Below, in pieces: positions 42,743-51,009 of a stretch of DNA of 64,000 nt. Source of the stretch: Minicystis rosea (GTDB taxonomy: Bacteria > Myxococcota_A > Polyangia > Polyangiales > Polyangiaceae); the NCBI GenBank assembly GCA_001931535.1, contig CP016211.1, forward strand, positions 12,942,377 to 13,006,376, written 5' to 3'. Position numbers and translations under genes: made by a program. Under the pieces are notes generated by a model that saw only the letters and a program-made list of their open reading frames with translations, did no database searches and was not told where the DNA came from. Numbering within the stretch: the first letter of the stretch is position 1; the number at the start of each line of letters is the position of its first letter.

Positions 42743-43424
42743 ACGCCGTCTCCCGGTCGCGCTCTCCAATCCCGCCGTGGATCGGTCGACGACCTGGAGA
42801 CGAATCTAGCAACGCAAGGAGCGAAGTCTTCGGGAGAACGACGACTCGATCGGACATTACCCGTCCGCGTCAGGCCCGGTCATTGTTCGACCGGTTGCGG
42901 AATGACACGAGAATTCAGGCTCGGATCACGGGTTATGGCCAATCACGCTCGGCCGCTTCGATGTCCGGGACCGCAGGGACGGTCGCCCGGAGGGCGAGTG
43001 CGGACAATCGTGATTGAGTATCACGATTGAACAGCCGCGCTCGACGAGGATGATTGAGATGTGCGTTTGAGCGCGCCGCGCGCGTCCCAACCGAAGCTCG
43101 ATTGTCGCGCTGCGCGTCGAGATGCGGAGTCGTGCTCGACATCGATCGAGGCTGCGCTGACAGCGCAGGTGAGCCGACGAGCGAGCGCGAGCGAGACACG
43201 ATGCGCGCCGCATCTCTCGTGCGGGTGGGCGTCGGCGCAAGGCACGGTCGGCAGGGCACGCAGGGCGCCCTCATCCTGCGCCTTGGTGAAGGCTCGGCGC
43301 TGCGGATCGAGCACGAGGCGGCGCTTCTCGCGAGGCAGAGAGCACGACGACGACGGCGTCGGCGACGTCGAGGAGCGGTTCGGATTCACGAGGTGAAAGA
43401 TCGAGGGCGGAGGAGGCGGCGCAC
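42743..43424. other. Gene-free region with AT-rich palindrome
   Basis: About 680 bp. No gene recognised; frames on both strands lack starts and families. The notable element is CAATCGTGAT (43005-43014), TGAGT, ATCACGATTG (43020-43029), a perfect AT-rich 10-bp inverted repeat, and a smaller CCGGTC/GACCGG repeat near 42880. Confidence 0.5.
43005..43029. promoter_or_regulatory. Perfect 10-bp palindrome, operator candidate
   Basis: CAATCGTGAT-TGAGT-ATCACGATTG. It is AT-rich in G+C-rich DNA and lies about 260 bp upstream of the Sak4-like gene. It may be a repressor site or leader hairpin. Confidence 0.5.
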
Positions 43425-43464
43425 AAAACGACGAGCCCCTCTCCCGTTGCCGGGAAAGGGGCTC
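43425..43464 (-). terminator. Rho-independent terminator of the rpsF-rpsR-rplI operon
   Basis: On the minus strand GAGCCCCTTTCCCG, loop GCAA, CGGGAGAGGGGCTC, then GTCGTTTTG. Stem 43433-43464 (14 bp with one A-C mismatch), T-run at 43425-43428. It is the only hairpin in the window with a real T-run, and it lies 35 nt after rplI. A second small stem (CGGCTCC/GGAGCCG) lies at 43471-43490. Confidence 0.88.
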
Positions 43465-43499
43465 ATCATGCGGCTCCGTTGCGGGAGCCGAGGCCTGAA

Positions 43500-43958
43500 T
43501 CAGGCCTTCTTCGCCGCGACGGTGAGCTCGAAGGTCGCGTTGACCGACGTGGCGAGACGGATCGTCACCTGGTGGGTGCCGATCGTCTTGATCGCGTCCG
43601 TCACGATGCGACGGCGATCGACCGCGAAGCCGGCGGTGGCGAGCGCCTCCTCGATGTCACGCGAGGTGACCGAGCCGTAGAGACGATCGCCTTCGCCGAC
43701 GGGACGCTCGATGGTGATCTTCACCGACTTGAGCTTCTCGGCGAGACCCTCGGCCTCACTGCGCTGCTTGGCGTTCTTCACCTCGACGACGCGCTTCTCG
43801 TGCTCGATGCGCGCGACGTTCTCCGCCGTCGCGCTGATCGCGAGACCGCGGGGGATGAGGTAGTTGCGCGCGTAGCCGGGACGAACGCGGACGAGCTCGC
43901 CGCTCTTGCCCAGGTTCGCCATGTCCTCCGTGAGGACGACGTTGATGTGGTGAGCCAT
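43500..43958 (-). CDS. rplI: Ribosomal protein bL9
   Basis: 152 residues, standard length. N-terminal MAHHINVVLTEDMANLGKSG and GYARNYLIPRGLA are the bL9 signature, followed by the long connecting helix and the C-terminal domain (GRLYGSVT-like DRLYGSVTSRDI). It binds 23S rRNA. It is the last gene of the operon, 13 nt after rpsR. Confidence 0.98.
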   Translation of the reverse strand: MAHHINVVLTEDMANLGKSGELVRVRPGYARNYLIPRGLAISATAENVARIEHEKRVVEVKNAKQRSEAEGLAEKLKSVKITIERPVGEGDRLYGSVTSRDIEEALATAGFAVDRRRIVTDAIKTIGTHQVTIRLATSVNATFELTVAAKKA

Positions 43959-43971
43959 GACCCTCGCCTCC

Positions 43972-44286
43972 TTACGCCGTCACGGTGAAGGGAAGCAGCG
44001 CGATCTGCCGCGCCCGCTTGATCGCGAGCGTGACCTTGCGCTGGTGCCGCGCGCAGTTGCCGCTGATGCGGCGGGGAACGACCTTGCCGCGCTCCGAGAT
44101 GAAGTACTTGAGCGCCTGCGGATCCTTGTAATCGATGACGAGCGCCTTGTCGGCGCAGTAACGGCAGACCCGCTTGCGGCCGGTGCGACGACGCCCCGGC
44201 GCGTCCGCGTTGAGGTCGGGCGTGCGCCCGAACTCGCGGTCATCCATGTCACCGTTGCGACCGGAATCGTAGCTTCGCTGGTTCAT
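43972..44286 (-). CDS. rpsR: Ribosomal protein bS18
   Basis: 104 residues; longer than most (75-85) because of an Asp/Arg-rich N-terminal extension of about 35 residues. Core: CRYCADKALVIDYKDPQALK, then FISERGKVVPRRISGNCARH and QRKVTLAIKRARQIALLPF. The CxxC and the later Cys/His (GNCARH) make a possible zinc site, i.e. the C+ form. It partners with bS6 on the 30S platform. It follows rpsF by 3 nt. Confidence 0.97.
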   Translation of the reverse strand: MNQRSYDSGRNGDMDDREFGRTPDLNADAPGRRRTGRKRVCRYCADKALVIDYKDPQALKYFISERGKVVPRRISGNCARHQRKVTLAIKRARQIALLPFTVTA

Positions 44287-44289
44287 GGA

Positions 44290-44823
44290 TCAGGTCTCCT
44301 CTTCCTCTTCGGACGCGCCGCCTTCACCCTCGATGTCGCCGTCCTCGTCGGCCGGCGCGGCCTCGACGCGCTCCGGACGGCGCTCGGGCTCGATGAGGCC
44401 GAGCTGACGCTCGCGCGAATCCTCGCGGTCGTCCTCGACCGGGGGCAGCTCGAGGCGCTCGAACTTCACGTCCTCGTCCGCGATGGTGAGGCCTTCGGCC
44501 TCGACGTCGGAGCGGACCAGCACCGTCTGGTACTTGATCACGCCGTCCGTCAGGCGGAGGTTGCGCTCGATCTCGGCGACGACTTTCCCGCCGCCGAGGT
44601 ACTTCAGGTAGATGTAAACGCCGCGGCGCTGCTTGCCGATGTCGTAAGCGAGACGACGGCGGCCCCAGCTCTCCACCTTGGTCAGGCGGCCCTGCTCGCG
44701 GCCCACCACCTCGGCGAGACGCGTGCCGATGCGCTCGGCGCTGTCCGCGTCGATGTCGGCGCGCAGGATGTAAATGGTCTCGTATTCGCGCGCCCGGTTG
44801 GGCGCGGTGGATGCTCTGCTCAT
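44290..44823 (-). CDS. rpsF: Ribosomal protein bS6
   Basis: 177 residues; core about 12-110 (REYETIYILRADIDADSAERI, here cut to the key motif YETIYIL, and WGRRRLAYDIGKQRRGVYI). A long acidic tail (DEDGDIEGEGGASEEEEET) extends beyond the usual length; Glu-rich tails occur in bS6 because of RimK-type modification, but here they are genome-encoded. GAGGAG is 6 nt before the ATG. It starts the rpsF-rpsR-rplI unit; an ssb gene common between rpsF and rpsR is missing. Confidence 0.97.
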   Translation of the reverse strand: MSRASTAPNRAREYETIYILRADIDADSAERIGTRLAEVVGREQGRLTKVESWGRRRLAYDIGKQRRGVYIYLKYLGGGKVVAEIERNLRLTDGVIKYQTVLVRSDVEAEGLTIADEDVKFERLELPPVEDDREDSRERQLGLIEPERRPERVEAAPADEDGDIEGEGGASEEEEET

Positions 44824-44847
44824 TCGTGCTCCTCGTGGCCTAGGGCC

Positions 44848-44864
44848 CCGGGGCAGAGCCCCGG
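44848..44864 (-). terminator. Hairpin between pth and rpsF (attenuator or terminator)
   Basis: CCGGGGC (44848-44854), AGA, GCCCCGG (44858-44864). It lies between the pth stop and the rpsF start on the minus strand. The short stem without T-run could be a partial terminator or processing site. Confidence 0.4.
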
Positions 44865-44951
44865 AGCGAGGATGTCTCACGCATGCTCGGACGGACCGGG
44901 CGGGCGTGAGGGGGGCGGATGCTTACGGCGATTTTCGTCGCTACGCAAGGA

Positions 44952-45632
44952 TCAAGAAGAAGGCTTGTCGCCATTTCCTGCGCTGGGCGCAGGCGCGGCC
45001 GCGGCGTCGCGATCGGACGCCGCGGGTTTTTCGGCGTCGGGCTTGGGCTTCTTCGGCGGCTTGGGTTTGGTGTTTCGCGCGTTCATGGCCGGGCCGAAGC
45101 CGCGGCGCGCGATGTCGAGGACGGCGTCGCCGGCCTTCTTCACGAGGTCGGGCAAGGCCACGCGCTCTTGGGGATCGAAGCCCGAGAGGACGAAGTCCGC
45201 GACCTCGCCGCGGAAGCCCGGCGGAGGCCGGCCGACGCCGATGCGGATGCGACCGAAATCACCGCCGGAGACGCGCTCGAGCAGCGAGCGCAGGCCGTTG
45301 TGGCCCGCGTGGCCGCCGCCCATCTTGAGGCGCACTTCGCCGAAGGGGATGTCGAGCTCGTCGTGCAAGACGACGAGCTCGGCCGGCGCGACCTTGAAGA
45401 AGGCCATCGCCGGCTGAACGCTCTGCCCCGACAGGTTCATGTACGTCGCGGGCTTGAGCAGGATCGCCGGCTCGCCCGCGATCTCGCAGCGCGCGTACTC
45501 GCCGGAGAACTTCTCGCGGAAGGCGTCCGCGCCCACGCGGCGCGCGAGCTCGTCCACGGCCATGAAGCCGACGTTGTGCCGGTGGGAGGCGTACTCCCTG
45601 CCCGGGTTTCCCAAGCCGACGACGAGGAGCAT
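44952..45632 (-). CDS. pth: Peptidyl-tRNA hydrolase
   Basis: 226 residues. Family motifs: VGLGNPGREYASHRHNVGF with the catalytic His (HN), LLKPATYMNLSG and LVVLHDELDIPFGEVRLK, GGGHAGHNGLRS. It releases tRNA from peptidyl-tRNA. The C-terminal 40 residues (KPKPPKKPKPDAEKP and Ala-rich) are an extra low-complexity tail that most Pth proteins lack. It is followed by rpsF and preceded by rplY. Confidence 0.97.
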   Translation of the reverse strand: MLLVVGLGNPGREYASHRHNVGFMAVDELARRVGADAFREKFSGEYARCEIAGEPAILLKPATYMNLSGQSVQPAMAFFKVAPAELVVLHDELDIPFGEVRLKMGGGHAGHNGLRSLLERVSGGDFGRIRIGVGRPPPGFRGEVADFVLSGFDPQERVALPDLVKKAGDAVLDIARRGFGPAMNARNTKPKPPKKPKPDAEKPAASDRDAAAAPAPSAGNGDKPSS

Positions 45633-45728
45633 GACGATGCGGGGAAGGGGGAGCGGATCCGCGTGAAGGGAGCCGCTCCCGATGAGGTGTGAGGCGTCGA
45701 TTCGACCCGGGAGACCGGGCGAACGCGA

Positions 45729-46436
45729 CTACTTCTTCTTCTCGGGGGCCTTCGCGGGAGCGGCGGCCTTCGCGTCCTTCGCGGGAGCGGCGGCGGCAGC
45801 CTTCGCCGGAGCAGCGCCGGCGGCCGGAGCAGCGGCGCCCGGAGCACCCTTCGGCGCGGCCTCTTCCTCGCCACCCTTCTCGGGCGCGGCGATGACGACG
45901 ACCGTCTGGTCCTCGGGGAGGCGCACTTTCACGCCCTCGGGGAGCCCGATCTGGCTCGCCTTGAAGGACTCGCCCATGTCGAGCTCGGTCACGTCGACCT
46001 CGATCTTGACCGGGATCTGCTCCGGCAGGGCGCGCACCGGGATGCGGCGGAAGATGACCTGGAGGATGCCGCCCTTGACCAAGCCCTTGGGCTTGCCGAT
46101 GGCGAAGAAGGGCACCTCGACGTCGACCGGCTGATCGAGCTTCACCGCCACGAAGTCGGCGTGGACGAGCTCACGCGAGATGGGGTGGTACGCGTAGTCG
46201 CGCACCATGACCGTGAGCTTCTCCTTGCCCTCGAGATCGAGCTCGATGACGGAGTTCTGACCGTGGGGCGACGTCAGGACCTGGAGGAGCGCCTTGGGCG
46301 CCACCGCGATCTTGCGGGAGGGGAGCTCCTTGCCGTACGCGACGGCCGGGATCTGGGCGGTCTTGCGCAGGCGGCGCGAGGGACCCTTGCCGCTCTCGGG
46401 GCGGGGGGTGGCGTTCAGCTTGGTGATCTCCATCAT
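45729..46436 (-). CDS. rplY: Ribosomal protein bL25 (CTC type)
   Basis: 235 residues, two-domain CTC form. N-terminal TPRPESGKGPSRRLRKTAQI and IPAVAYGKEL, then the 5S rRNA-binding barrel and the C-terminal beta-domain (LVKGGILQVIFRRIPVRALP). The last 50 residues form an Ala/Pro/Lys tail (KAAAAAPAKDAKAAAPAK). It binds 5S rRNA and is linked to general stress in other bacteria. A TGCTATAGC promoter lies upstream at 46469-46497. Confidence 0.97.
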   Translation of the reverse strand: MMEITKLNATPRPESGKGPSRRLRKTAQIPAVAYGKELPSRKIAVAPKALLQVLTSPHGQNSVIELDLEGKEKLTVMVRDYAYHPISRELVHADFVAVKLDQPVDVEVPFFAIGKPKGLVKGGILQVIFRRIPVRALPEQIPVKIEVDVTELDMGESFKASQIGLPEGVKVRLPEDQTVVVIAAPEKGGEEEAAPKGAPGAAAPAAGAAPAKAAAAAPAKDAKAAAPAKAPEKKK

Positions 46437-46468
46437 GACGGCTCTACCTCGGATACGTGGGGCGGGCG

Positions 46469-46497
46469 GCTATAGCAGAGGTTTTCACGAAGGTCGA
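46469..46497 (-). promoter_or_regulatory. Promoter of rplY: TCGACC-N17-TATAGC with TGC extension
   Basis: On the minus strand TCGACC (46492-46497, four of six to TTGACA) is 17 bp from TATAGC (46469-46474), which is preceded by TGC, an extended -10 (TGCTATAGC). It is the best sigma-70-like promoter in the housekeeping block. The transcript leader would be about 25 nt. Confidence 0.65.
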
Positions 46498-46517
46498 GCG
46501 GTGCGCGATGAACAACG

Positions 46518-46549
46518 TGATCGGCCTGCTCGGTTGAGCAGCCCGATCA
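46518..46549. repeat. Imperfect palindrome upstream of the rplY promoter
   Basis: TGATCGGCCTGCTC (46518-46531), GGTT, GAGCAGCCCGATCA (46536-46549); 13 of 14 positions pair. It lies just upstream of the -35 and may be an operator or the far terminator of prs. Confidence 0.5.
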
Positions 46550-46725
46550 TCATGGCCCGTGATCGCAGCGTCCGATCGCTGCCCACCCGTCGCCCACCTC
46601 CGCGACACGGGCGAGCCCGCACGAACGAGACGCATACCTAGTCCGAAGCCCGTCCAAGTGAAATACCCACGCTCGCGCCCGCCCGACAGAATCGACATCC
46701 TCGTCAAGGGCGCCGGGTCCTTGGT

Positions 46726-46988
46726 CAAGGACCCGCGGTCCCAACGCAAGGACCCACGAGTCCCAACGCAAGGACCCACGAGTCCCAACGCACGGGCACG
46801 CGAGCCCGAACGCACGGGTACGCGAGCCCGAACGCACGGGCACGCGAGTCCCAGCGTACGGATCCGCGAATCCCAGCGCACGGATCCGCGAGCCCCAGCG
46901 CAAGAGCTCGCGAGTCTCAGCGCACGGATCCGCGTGTCCCAGCGGAAAGGCTCGCGAGTCCCAACTGGAGGGCTCGCAGATCCGAACG
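46726..46988. repeat. Twelve 22-bp tandem units, each a small hairpin
   Basis: The unit is like CACGGGCACGCGAGCCCGAACG; the first unit is 21 bp, the other eleven are 22 bp. Each centre can fold as a 4-5 bp stem with a six-base loop (ACGCGA, CCGCGA, CCACGA, TCGCGA). Stems differ between units but keep pairing: GGAC/GTCC, GGGC/GCCC, GGAT/ATCC, plus G-T versions. It is not coding (22 is no multiple of three) and not CRISPR (no spacers). Located between prs and rplY. Confidence 0.85.
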
Positions 46989-47031
46989 CAGGATCCGCCC
47001 GCAGGTTTCAAGCAAAGCTCGGGTGGGCTTT

Positions 47032-47068
47032 GCCCGTGGAGGGAAAGGGCGCGAGCCCTTTCCCGGGA
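47032..47068 (-). repeat. Hairpin repeat, family 2, at prs stop codon (terminator)
   Basis: Directly after the prs TAG on the minus strand: TCCCGGGAAAGGGC TCGC GCCCTTTCCC TCCACGGGC. The stem at 47041-47064 is a perfect 10 bp. Nearly identical to the copy at 4038-4078. Confidence 0.8.
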
Positions 47069-48013
47069 CTAAACGAACAACGAGCTGACCGAATCCGAGT
47101 GGTGGATGCGGCGGATGGCTTCGGCGAGGAGGCGGGCGATGCTGACGACCTTGAAGCGGCCGCTGGCCTTGGCGTCCTCCGAGAGCGGGATGGTGTTGGT
47201 CACCACGACCTCGGTGAGGGGGCTCTCCTTGATGCGCGAGACCGCGGGGCCGGAGAGGACGGCGTGCGTGGCGCAGGCGGCGACGCTCTTCGCGCCGGCC
47301 TTCATGAGCGCCTGCGCGGCGTTCACCAGCGTGCCGGCCGTGTCGATCATGTCGTCGAGGATGAGGCACTTCTTGCCGTCGACCTCGCCGATGATGTTCA
47401 TCACTTCGCTCTCGTTGGCGCGCTCGCGACGCTTGTCGATGATCGCCAGCGTGCCGCCGAGGCGCTTGGAGAAGGCGCGGGCGCGCTCGACGCCGCCGGC
47501 GTCGGGCGAGACGATCACGGTGTCCTTGCCGTAGTGCTCGCGCAGGTGATCGTCGAGCAGCGCCGGCATGGCGAAGAGGTGATCGAAGGGGATGTTGAAG
47601 AAGCCCTGGATCTGCGCGGCGTGCAGGTCCACCGCGACGATGCGGTTCACGCCCGCGGCGACGATGAGGTCGGCCACGAGCTTCGACGTGATCGGCGTGC
47701 GGGGCGCGACCTTGCGGTCTTGCCGGGCGTAGCCGTAGTACGGGATCACGGCGGTGATCGAGCCGGCGGACGCGCGGCGGAGCGCGTCGACCATGATGAG
47801 CAGCTCCATCACGCTGTCGTTGACCGGCGAGCACGTGGGCTGCACCACATACGTGTCGACGCCGCGCACGTTCTCTTGGATGACGCAGAACGTCTCTCCA
47901 TCCGAGAAGCGCGAGACCTTCGACCTGCCGAGGGGGAACTCCAGCGCTTGGCAGATCTCCTGCGTGAGCGCCGAATTCGCATTCCCCGAGAAGATGGCCA
48001 CCCTCTTGAACAC
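47069..48013 (-). CDS. prs: Ribose-phosphate pyrophosphokinase
   Basis: 314 residues. PRPP synthase signatures are clear: FSGNANSALTQEICQ, RFSDGETFCVIQENVRG, YYGYARQDRK (ATP site), DLHAAQIQGFF and the PRPP loop LILDDMIDTAGT. It makes PRPP for nucleotides, His and Trp. GTG start with AGGAGA 6 nt upstream. It heads the block prs-rplY-pth-rpsF-rpsR-rplI but is separated from rplY by a 630-bp region with its own terminator, so the genes are likely separate transcripts. Confidence 0.98.
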   Translation of the reverse strand: MFKRVAIFSGNANSALTQEICQALEFPLGRSKVSRFSDGETFCVIQENVRGVDTYVVQPTCSPVNDSVMELLIMVDALRRASAGSITAVIPYYGYARQDRKVAPRTPITSKLVADLIVAAGVNRIVAVDLHAAQIQGFFNIPFDHLFAMPALLDDHLREHYGKDTVIVSPDAGGVERARAFSKRLGGTLAIIDKRRERANESEVMNIIGEVDGKKCLILDDMIDTAGTLVNAAQALMKAGAKSVAACATHAVLSGPAVSRIKESPLTEVVVTNTIPLSEDAKASGRFKVVSIARLLAEAIRRIHHSDSVSSLFV

Positions 48014-48240
48014 GGCACGTCTCCTGGGCCGGGGTTTGGGCCGTTCACGGCCCCCAACGCGACCAAGTTGAATGGACGACGGGAGCTGAAAAACGGATGC
48101 GCCCGGAGGCCGGGCGAAGAACCCGCGGGGGGTTCGGCGAGCGCGGCTCTAACAGTCGAGCCGAAGGTCGTCAAGGCTCACGCCACGATCCTTCCTTCGC
48201 GTCGCGCGAGCTCCCGCTTTGCGCCGCGCGTTCCATTGGC
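48014..48240. other. Divergent prs-ribF intergenic region
   Basis: No gene seen. It contains a diverged family-1 repeat at about 48017-48049 (minus orientation: GGGGGCCGTGAACGGCCC and CCGGCCC), the only copy in a 5' position, and a TTGCGC box at 48219-48224 that could be the -35 for ribF. Confidence 0.45.
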
Positions 48241-48252
48241 TACGTAGAGCGC

Positions 48253-49278
48253 GTGGATTCCTCGGAGCACGTCGCCTCCGCCCGCGCGCCGCGGCGGGTG
48301 GTCGCCATTGGGAACTTCGACGGCGTGCATCTCGGTCATCAAGCGGTGCTCCGCGACGTCGCCGAGGACGCCGCGCGCCGCGGATCCGAGCCGGCCGTGC
48401 TCACGTTCGCGCCGCATCCGCTGGCCGTGCTCGGCCGCCCCGTGCCGCCGGCGCTGACGTCGCTCGGTCGCAAGCTCGAGCTGGTGCGGCGCACGGCGCC
48501 CGCGATCGTGCCGTTCGTGCAGCGCTTCGATCTCGCGTTCGCCGCGCAGGATCCGGAGTCGTTCGTCGTCGAGACGCTGGTGAAGAAGCTCGCGGCCGAC
48601 GTGGTGGTGGTGGGGAAGAACTTCCGCTTCGGCCAACACCGCCGCGGTGACTTCGCCGAGCTCACGCGGCTCGGCAAAGCGCACGGCTTCGCGACGCGCT
48701 CCCACGAGCTCGTCGGCGATGAAGGCGGCGCCTGGTCGAGCACGCGCATCCGCGAAGCGATCGCGCGCGGCGAGCTCGGCGAAGCGACGCGCATGCTGGG
48801 CCGGCCGCACATGATCGCGGGCCTCGTCGTGGAAGGCGATCGCCGCGGCCGCACCATCGGGTTCCCCACGTGCAACCTCGCCGGTGTCGGCGAAGCGCTG
48901 CCGCCCTTCGGTGTGTACGCGGTGCTCGTCGATCGCGAGCCGCCGGTGGACACGGTGCCCGCCGAGCTGCCGGAGCTCTTGGCTGCGTCGGCGTCGAGCG
49001 GCGCGACCGCGCTGGCGAAGGGCGTCGCCAACATCGGCGTGCGCCCGACGGTGAAGGACGGCGAGACGAAGCCGAGCGTGGAGGTTCATCTGTTCGACAC
49101 GAACGCCGATCTCTACGGCGCTCGCCTGCGCGTTCACCTCGTCTCGCGGCTGCGGCCCGAGCAGCGCTTCGCCGGGCTGGACGCGTTGAAGGCGCAGATC
49201 GCGCGCGACGCCGAGGCCGCGCGCGCCGAGCTCGCCGGCCTCGTGCCCGAGCCCGCGGCCTTCGGCGCTTTCCGGTAG
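48253..49278 (+). CDS. ribF: Bifunctional riboflavin kinase / FAD synthetase
   Basis: 341 residues. FAD synthetase (nucleotidyltransferase) domain about 15-190: GNFDGVHLGHQAVL, TFAPHPLAVL, VGKNFRFGQHRRGD and WSSTRIREAI. Riboflavin kinase domain about 200-335: GRPHMIAGLVVEGDRRGRTI, GFPTCNLAG and GVYAVLV. It makes FMN and FAD. I use GTG 48253 because TACGTA (48241-48246) lies 6 nt before it, with no SD; TTGCGC at 48219-48224 fits as -35. Confidence 0.96.
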   Translation: MDSSEHVASARAPRRVVAIGNFDGVHLGHQAVLRDVAEDAARRGSEPAVLTFAPHPLAVLGRPVPPALTSLGRKLELVRRTAPAIVPFVQRFDLAFAAQDPESFVVETLVKKLAADVVVVGKNFRFGQHRRGDFAELTRLGKAHGFATRSHELVGDEGGAWSSTRIREAIARGELGEATRMLGRPHMIAGLVVEGDRRGRTIGFPTCNLAGVGEALPPFGVYAVLVDREPPVDTVPAELPELLAASASSGATALAKGVANIGVRPTVKDGETKPSVEVHLFDTNADLYGARLRVHLVSRLRPEQRFAGLDALKAQIARDAEAARAELAGLVPEPAAFGAFR

Positions 49279-49369
49279 GCGGGCGCGCCGCGAAACACCC
49301 CGGAAACCGAGCGCGACCAGAGGCTCGCACGCGAGACGCGGGGGGAGCCCCTGTGGTAGCGTCGAGCCG

Positions 49370-51001
49370 ATGCAACGGCAGGATTTGGAGCGGTTGAGCC
49401 GGGAGCAATTGATCGCGCACGCGGAGCGCCTCGGCATCGCGCGGCCGCGCGTGCTCACGCAGCCGGAGCTCATCGACGAGATCATCGGGCGCACGGCGAA
49501 GAGCGCCGGTGACCGCACGAGGGCGCGCGGGTGGCTGGGCCGCGCGCGCGATCTGCTCGCCAACGTGGTGGAGAAGGGCCTGCACCTGCCCGAAGCGGCG
49601 CGCGTCCTCCGGCAGGAGGACAAGGGCTGGCCCGCGCCGCCGCCGCCGCTGCCGACCGTGACGCTCGCCGAGATCTACGCGGCGCAGGGGCACTTCGAGC
49701 GGGCGATCACGGTGCTCGACGAGGTGCTCTCCCGCGAGCCCGAGCACCGCGAGGCGCGCGCGCTGCGCGAGCGCTTCGTGGAGCAACTGCAGCGCTCGCG
49801 CTCGCGCTCCGGCCGGCTCGAAGCGCCGCCGGCGCCGCCGGTGAAGGAAGCGCCGGTGAAGACGGCGAAGCCCGTCGAGAAGCGCGAGGCCTCCGAGAAG
49901 GAAGAAGCCGCGCCGCCGTCGCCGCGCGTGAAGCCTGCGATCACGAAGGAAGCCGTCCAGAAGAAGGAAGAGGCGGCACCGCCGTCGCCCCGCGTGAAGA
50001 TCGCGGTCGCGAAGGAAGCCGTCCAGAAGAAGGACGAGGCCGCGCCGCCGTCGCCGCGCGTGAAGGCGGCGAGCCTCGCGGCGCCGGAGCCTGCGCGTAT
50101 CGCGAGCGAGGCGCGCGTCGTGGTCGAGGCGCCGAGCGCCGCGCGTGCATCCACGAACGTCGTCGTCGAGGTCGCGACGCGATCGGCCCCGGTGGACGAG
50201 GTCAGCGACGCGGCGCTGGAGGCGGCCGCGGCGACGCTCGATGCGAGCGAAGAGCCGCCGCTTCCGCAGCGCTACGAGGTCGACGAGGTCGTGGCCATCG
50301 CGGTCGATCCGCGCACCATCTACATCTACTGGGAGATCCGACCCACGACGCTCGCGCATGCGCGCGCGGGGCGTCCCGATGGTCAGCTCGCGCTCCGCAT
50401 CGCGAGCGTGACGGCGAGCTGGGAGGGGCCGGTCGTCGACAAGCGCGATCTACATGTGGATGCGCTGTACGGCGATCGCTTCCTCCGCGACGTGCAGCCC
50501 GGATCCAACGTGCGCGTGAGCATCGGATGGAAGAGCGGCGCCGGGTTCGAGCCGCTCGCGGTCGGCGCCGAGGTGACCGCGCCGCGCGCGGTTCCGGTGG
50601 AGTCGGTGGCGCAGGACGTGGCGCGTTGGGAGGAGCCCGTCGCGCCCTTCGCAGCCTGGCGTCCCGAGAGCGCGGGCCTCGCCCCGATCGGCACGAGCGC
50701 GCCGATGCGCACGAACGCGTCGGGGCACGATCCCTTCGTGCCGCCGCCTGCCGCCGCGCCGGTGCCGTGGGCTCGCTCGATCGCGGGCGCGCTGCCTGCG
50801 GGACAAGGCGCGCCGGTGGACACGGGCGTCGCGGTCTGGGGCGAGCCGGGCGCAGCGCCGGGTGATGTGATCGGCGAGGTGCTCGTGGAGAGCGCGTGGT
50901 TCGTGGCCGGCGGCGCGAGCGAGCTGTCGCGCAGCGGACCTGGACGCGCGCTCCCGGTGCACGTGCCGCTCTTCGGTGGAGCCAGCGAGCTTCAGCCCTA
51001 G
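49370..51001 (+). CDS. DUF4912 protein with N-terminal Rho-N/SAP-like motif and TPR
   Basis: 543 residues. About 3-40 is a Rho-N/SAP-like helix-extended motif (LERLSREQLIAHAERLGIA). A TPR-like segment (about 100-140) and a Lys/Glu/Pro linker with three tandem copies of EEAAPPSPRVK..., ending near 240, follow. At about 300-400 lies the DUF4912-type domain (VVAIAVDPRTIYIYWEIRP). The tail is Pro/Ala rich. Cytoplasmic, unknown role; conserved in myxobacteria. The ATG has no SD; TAGCGT lies 7 nt upstream. Confidence 0.8.
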   Translation: MQRQDLERLSREQLIAHAERLGIARPRVLTQPELIDEIIGRTAKSAGDRTRARGWLGRARDLLANVVEKGLHLPEAARVLRQEDKGWPAPPPPLPTVTLAEIYAAQGHFERAITVLDEVLSREPEHREARALRERFVEQLQRSRSRSGRLEAPPAPPVKEAPVKTAKPVEKREASEKEEAAPPSPRVKPAITKEAVQKKEEAAPPSPRVKIAVAKEAVQKKDEAAPPSPRVKAASLAAPEPARIASEARVVVEAPSAARASTNVVVEVATRSAPVDEVSDAALEAAAATLDASEEPPLPQRYEVDEVVAIAVDPRTIYIYWEIRPTTLAHARAGRPDGQLALRIASVTASWEGPVVDKRDLHVDALYGDRFLRDVQPGSNVRVSIGWKSGAGFEPLAVGAEVTAPRAVPVESVAQDVARWEEPVAPFAAWRPESAGLAPIGTSAPMRTNASGHDPFVPPPAAAPVPWARSIAGALPAGQGAPVDTGVAVWGEPGAAPGDVIGEVLVESAWFVAGGASELSRSGPGRALPVHVPLFGGASELQP

Positions 51002-51009
51002 TCAGCCCT

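Noticed and set aside
46726..46988. CRISPR-like or coding repeat
   Set aside because: No spacers; 22-bp period breaks any reading frame.
46559..48247. 562-codon open frame on the plus strand through the 22-bp array and opposite prs
   Set aside because: The array shifts frame every unit and prs is certain on the other strand; the frame is open by chance.
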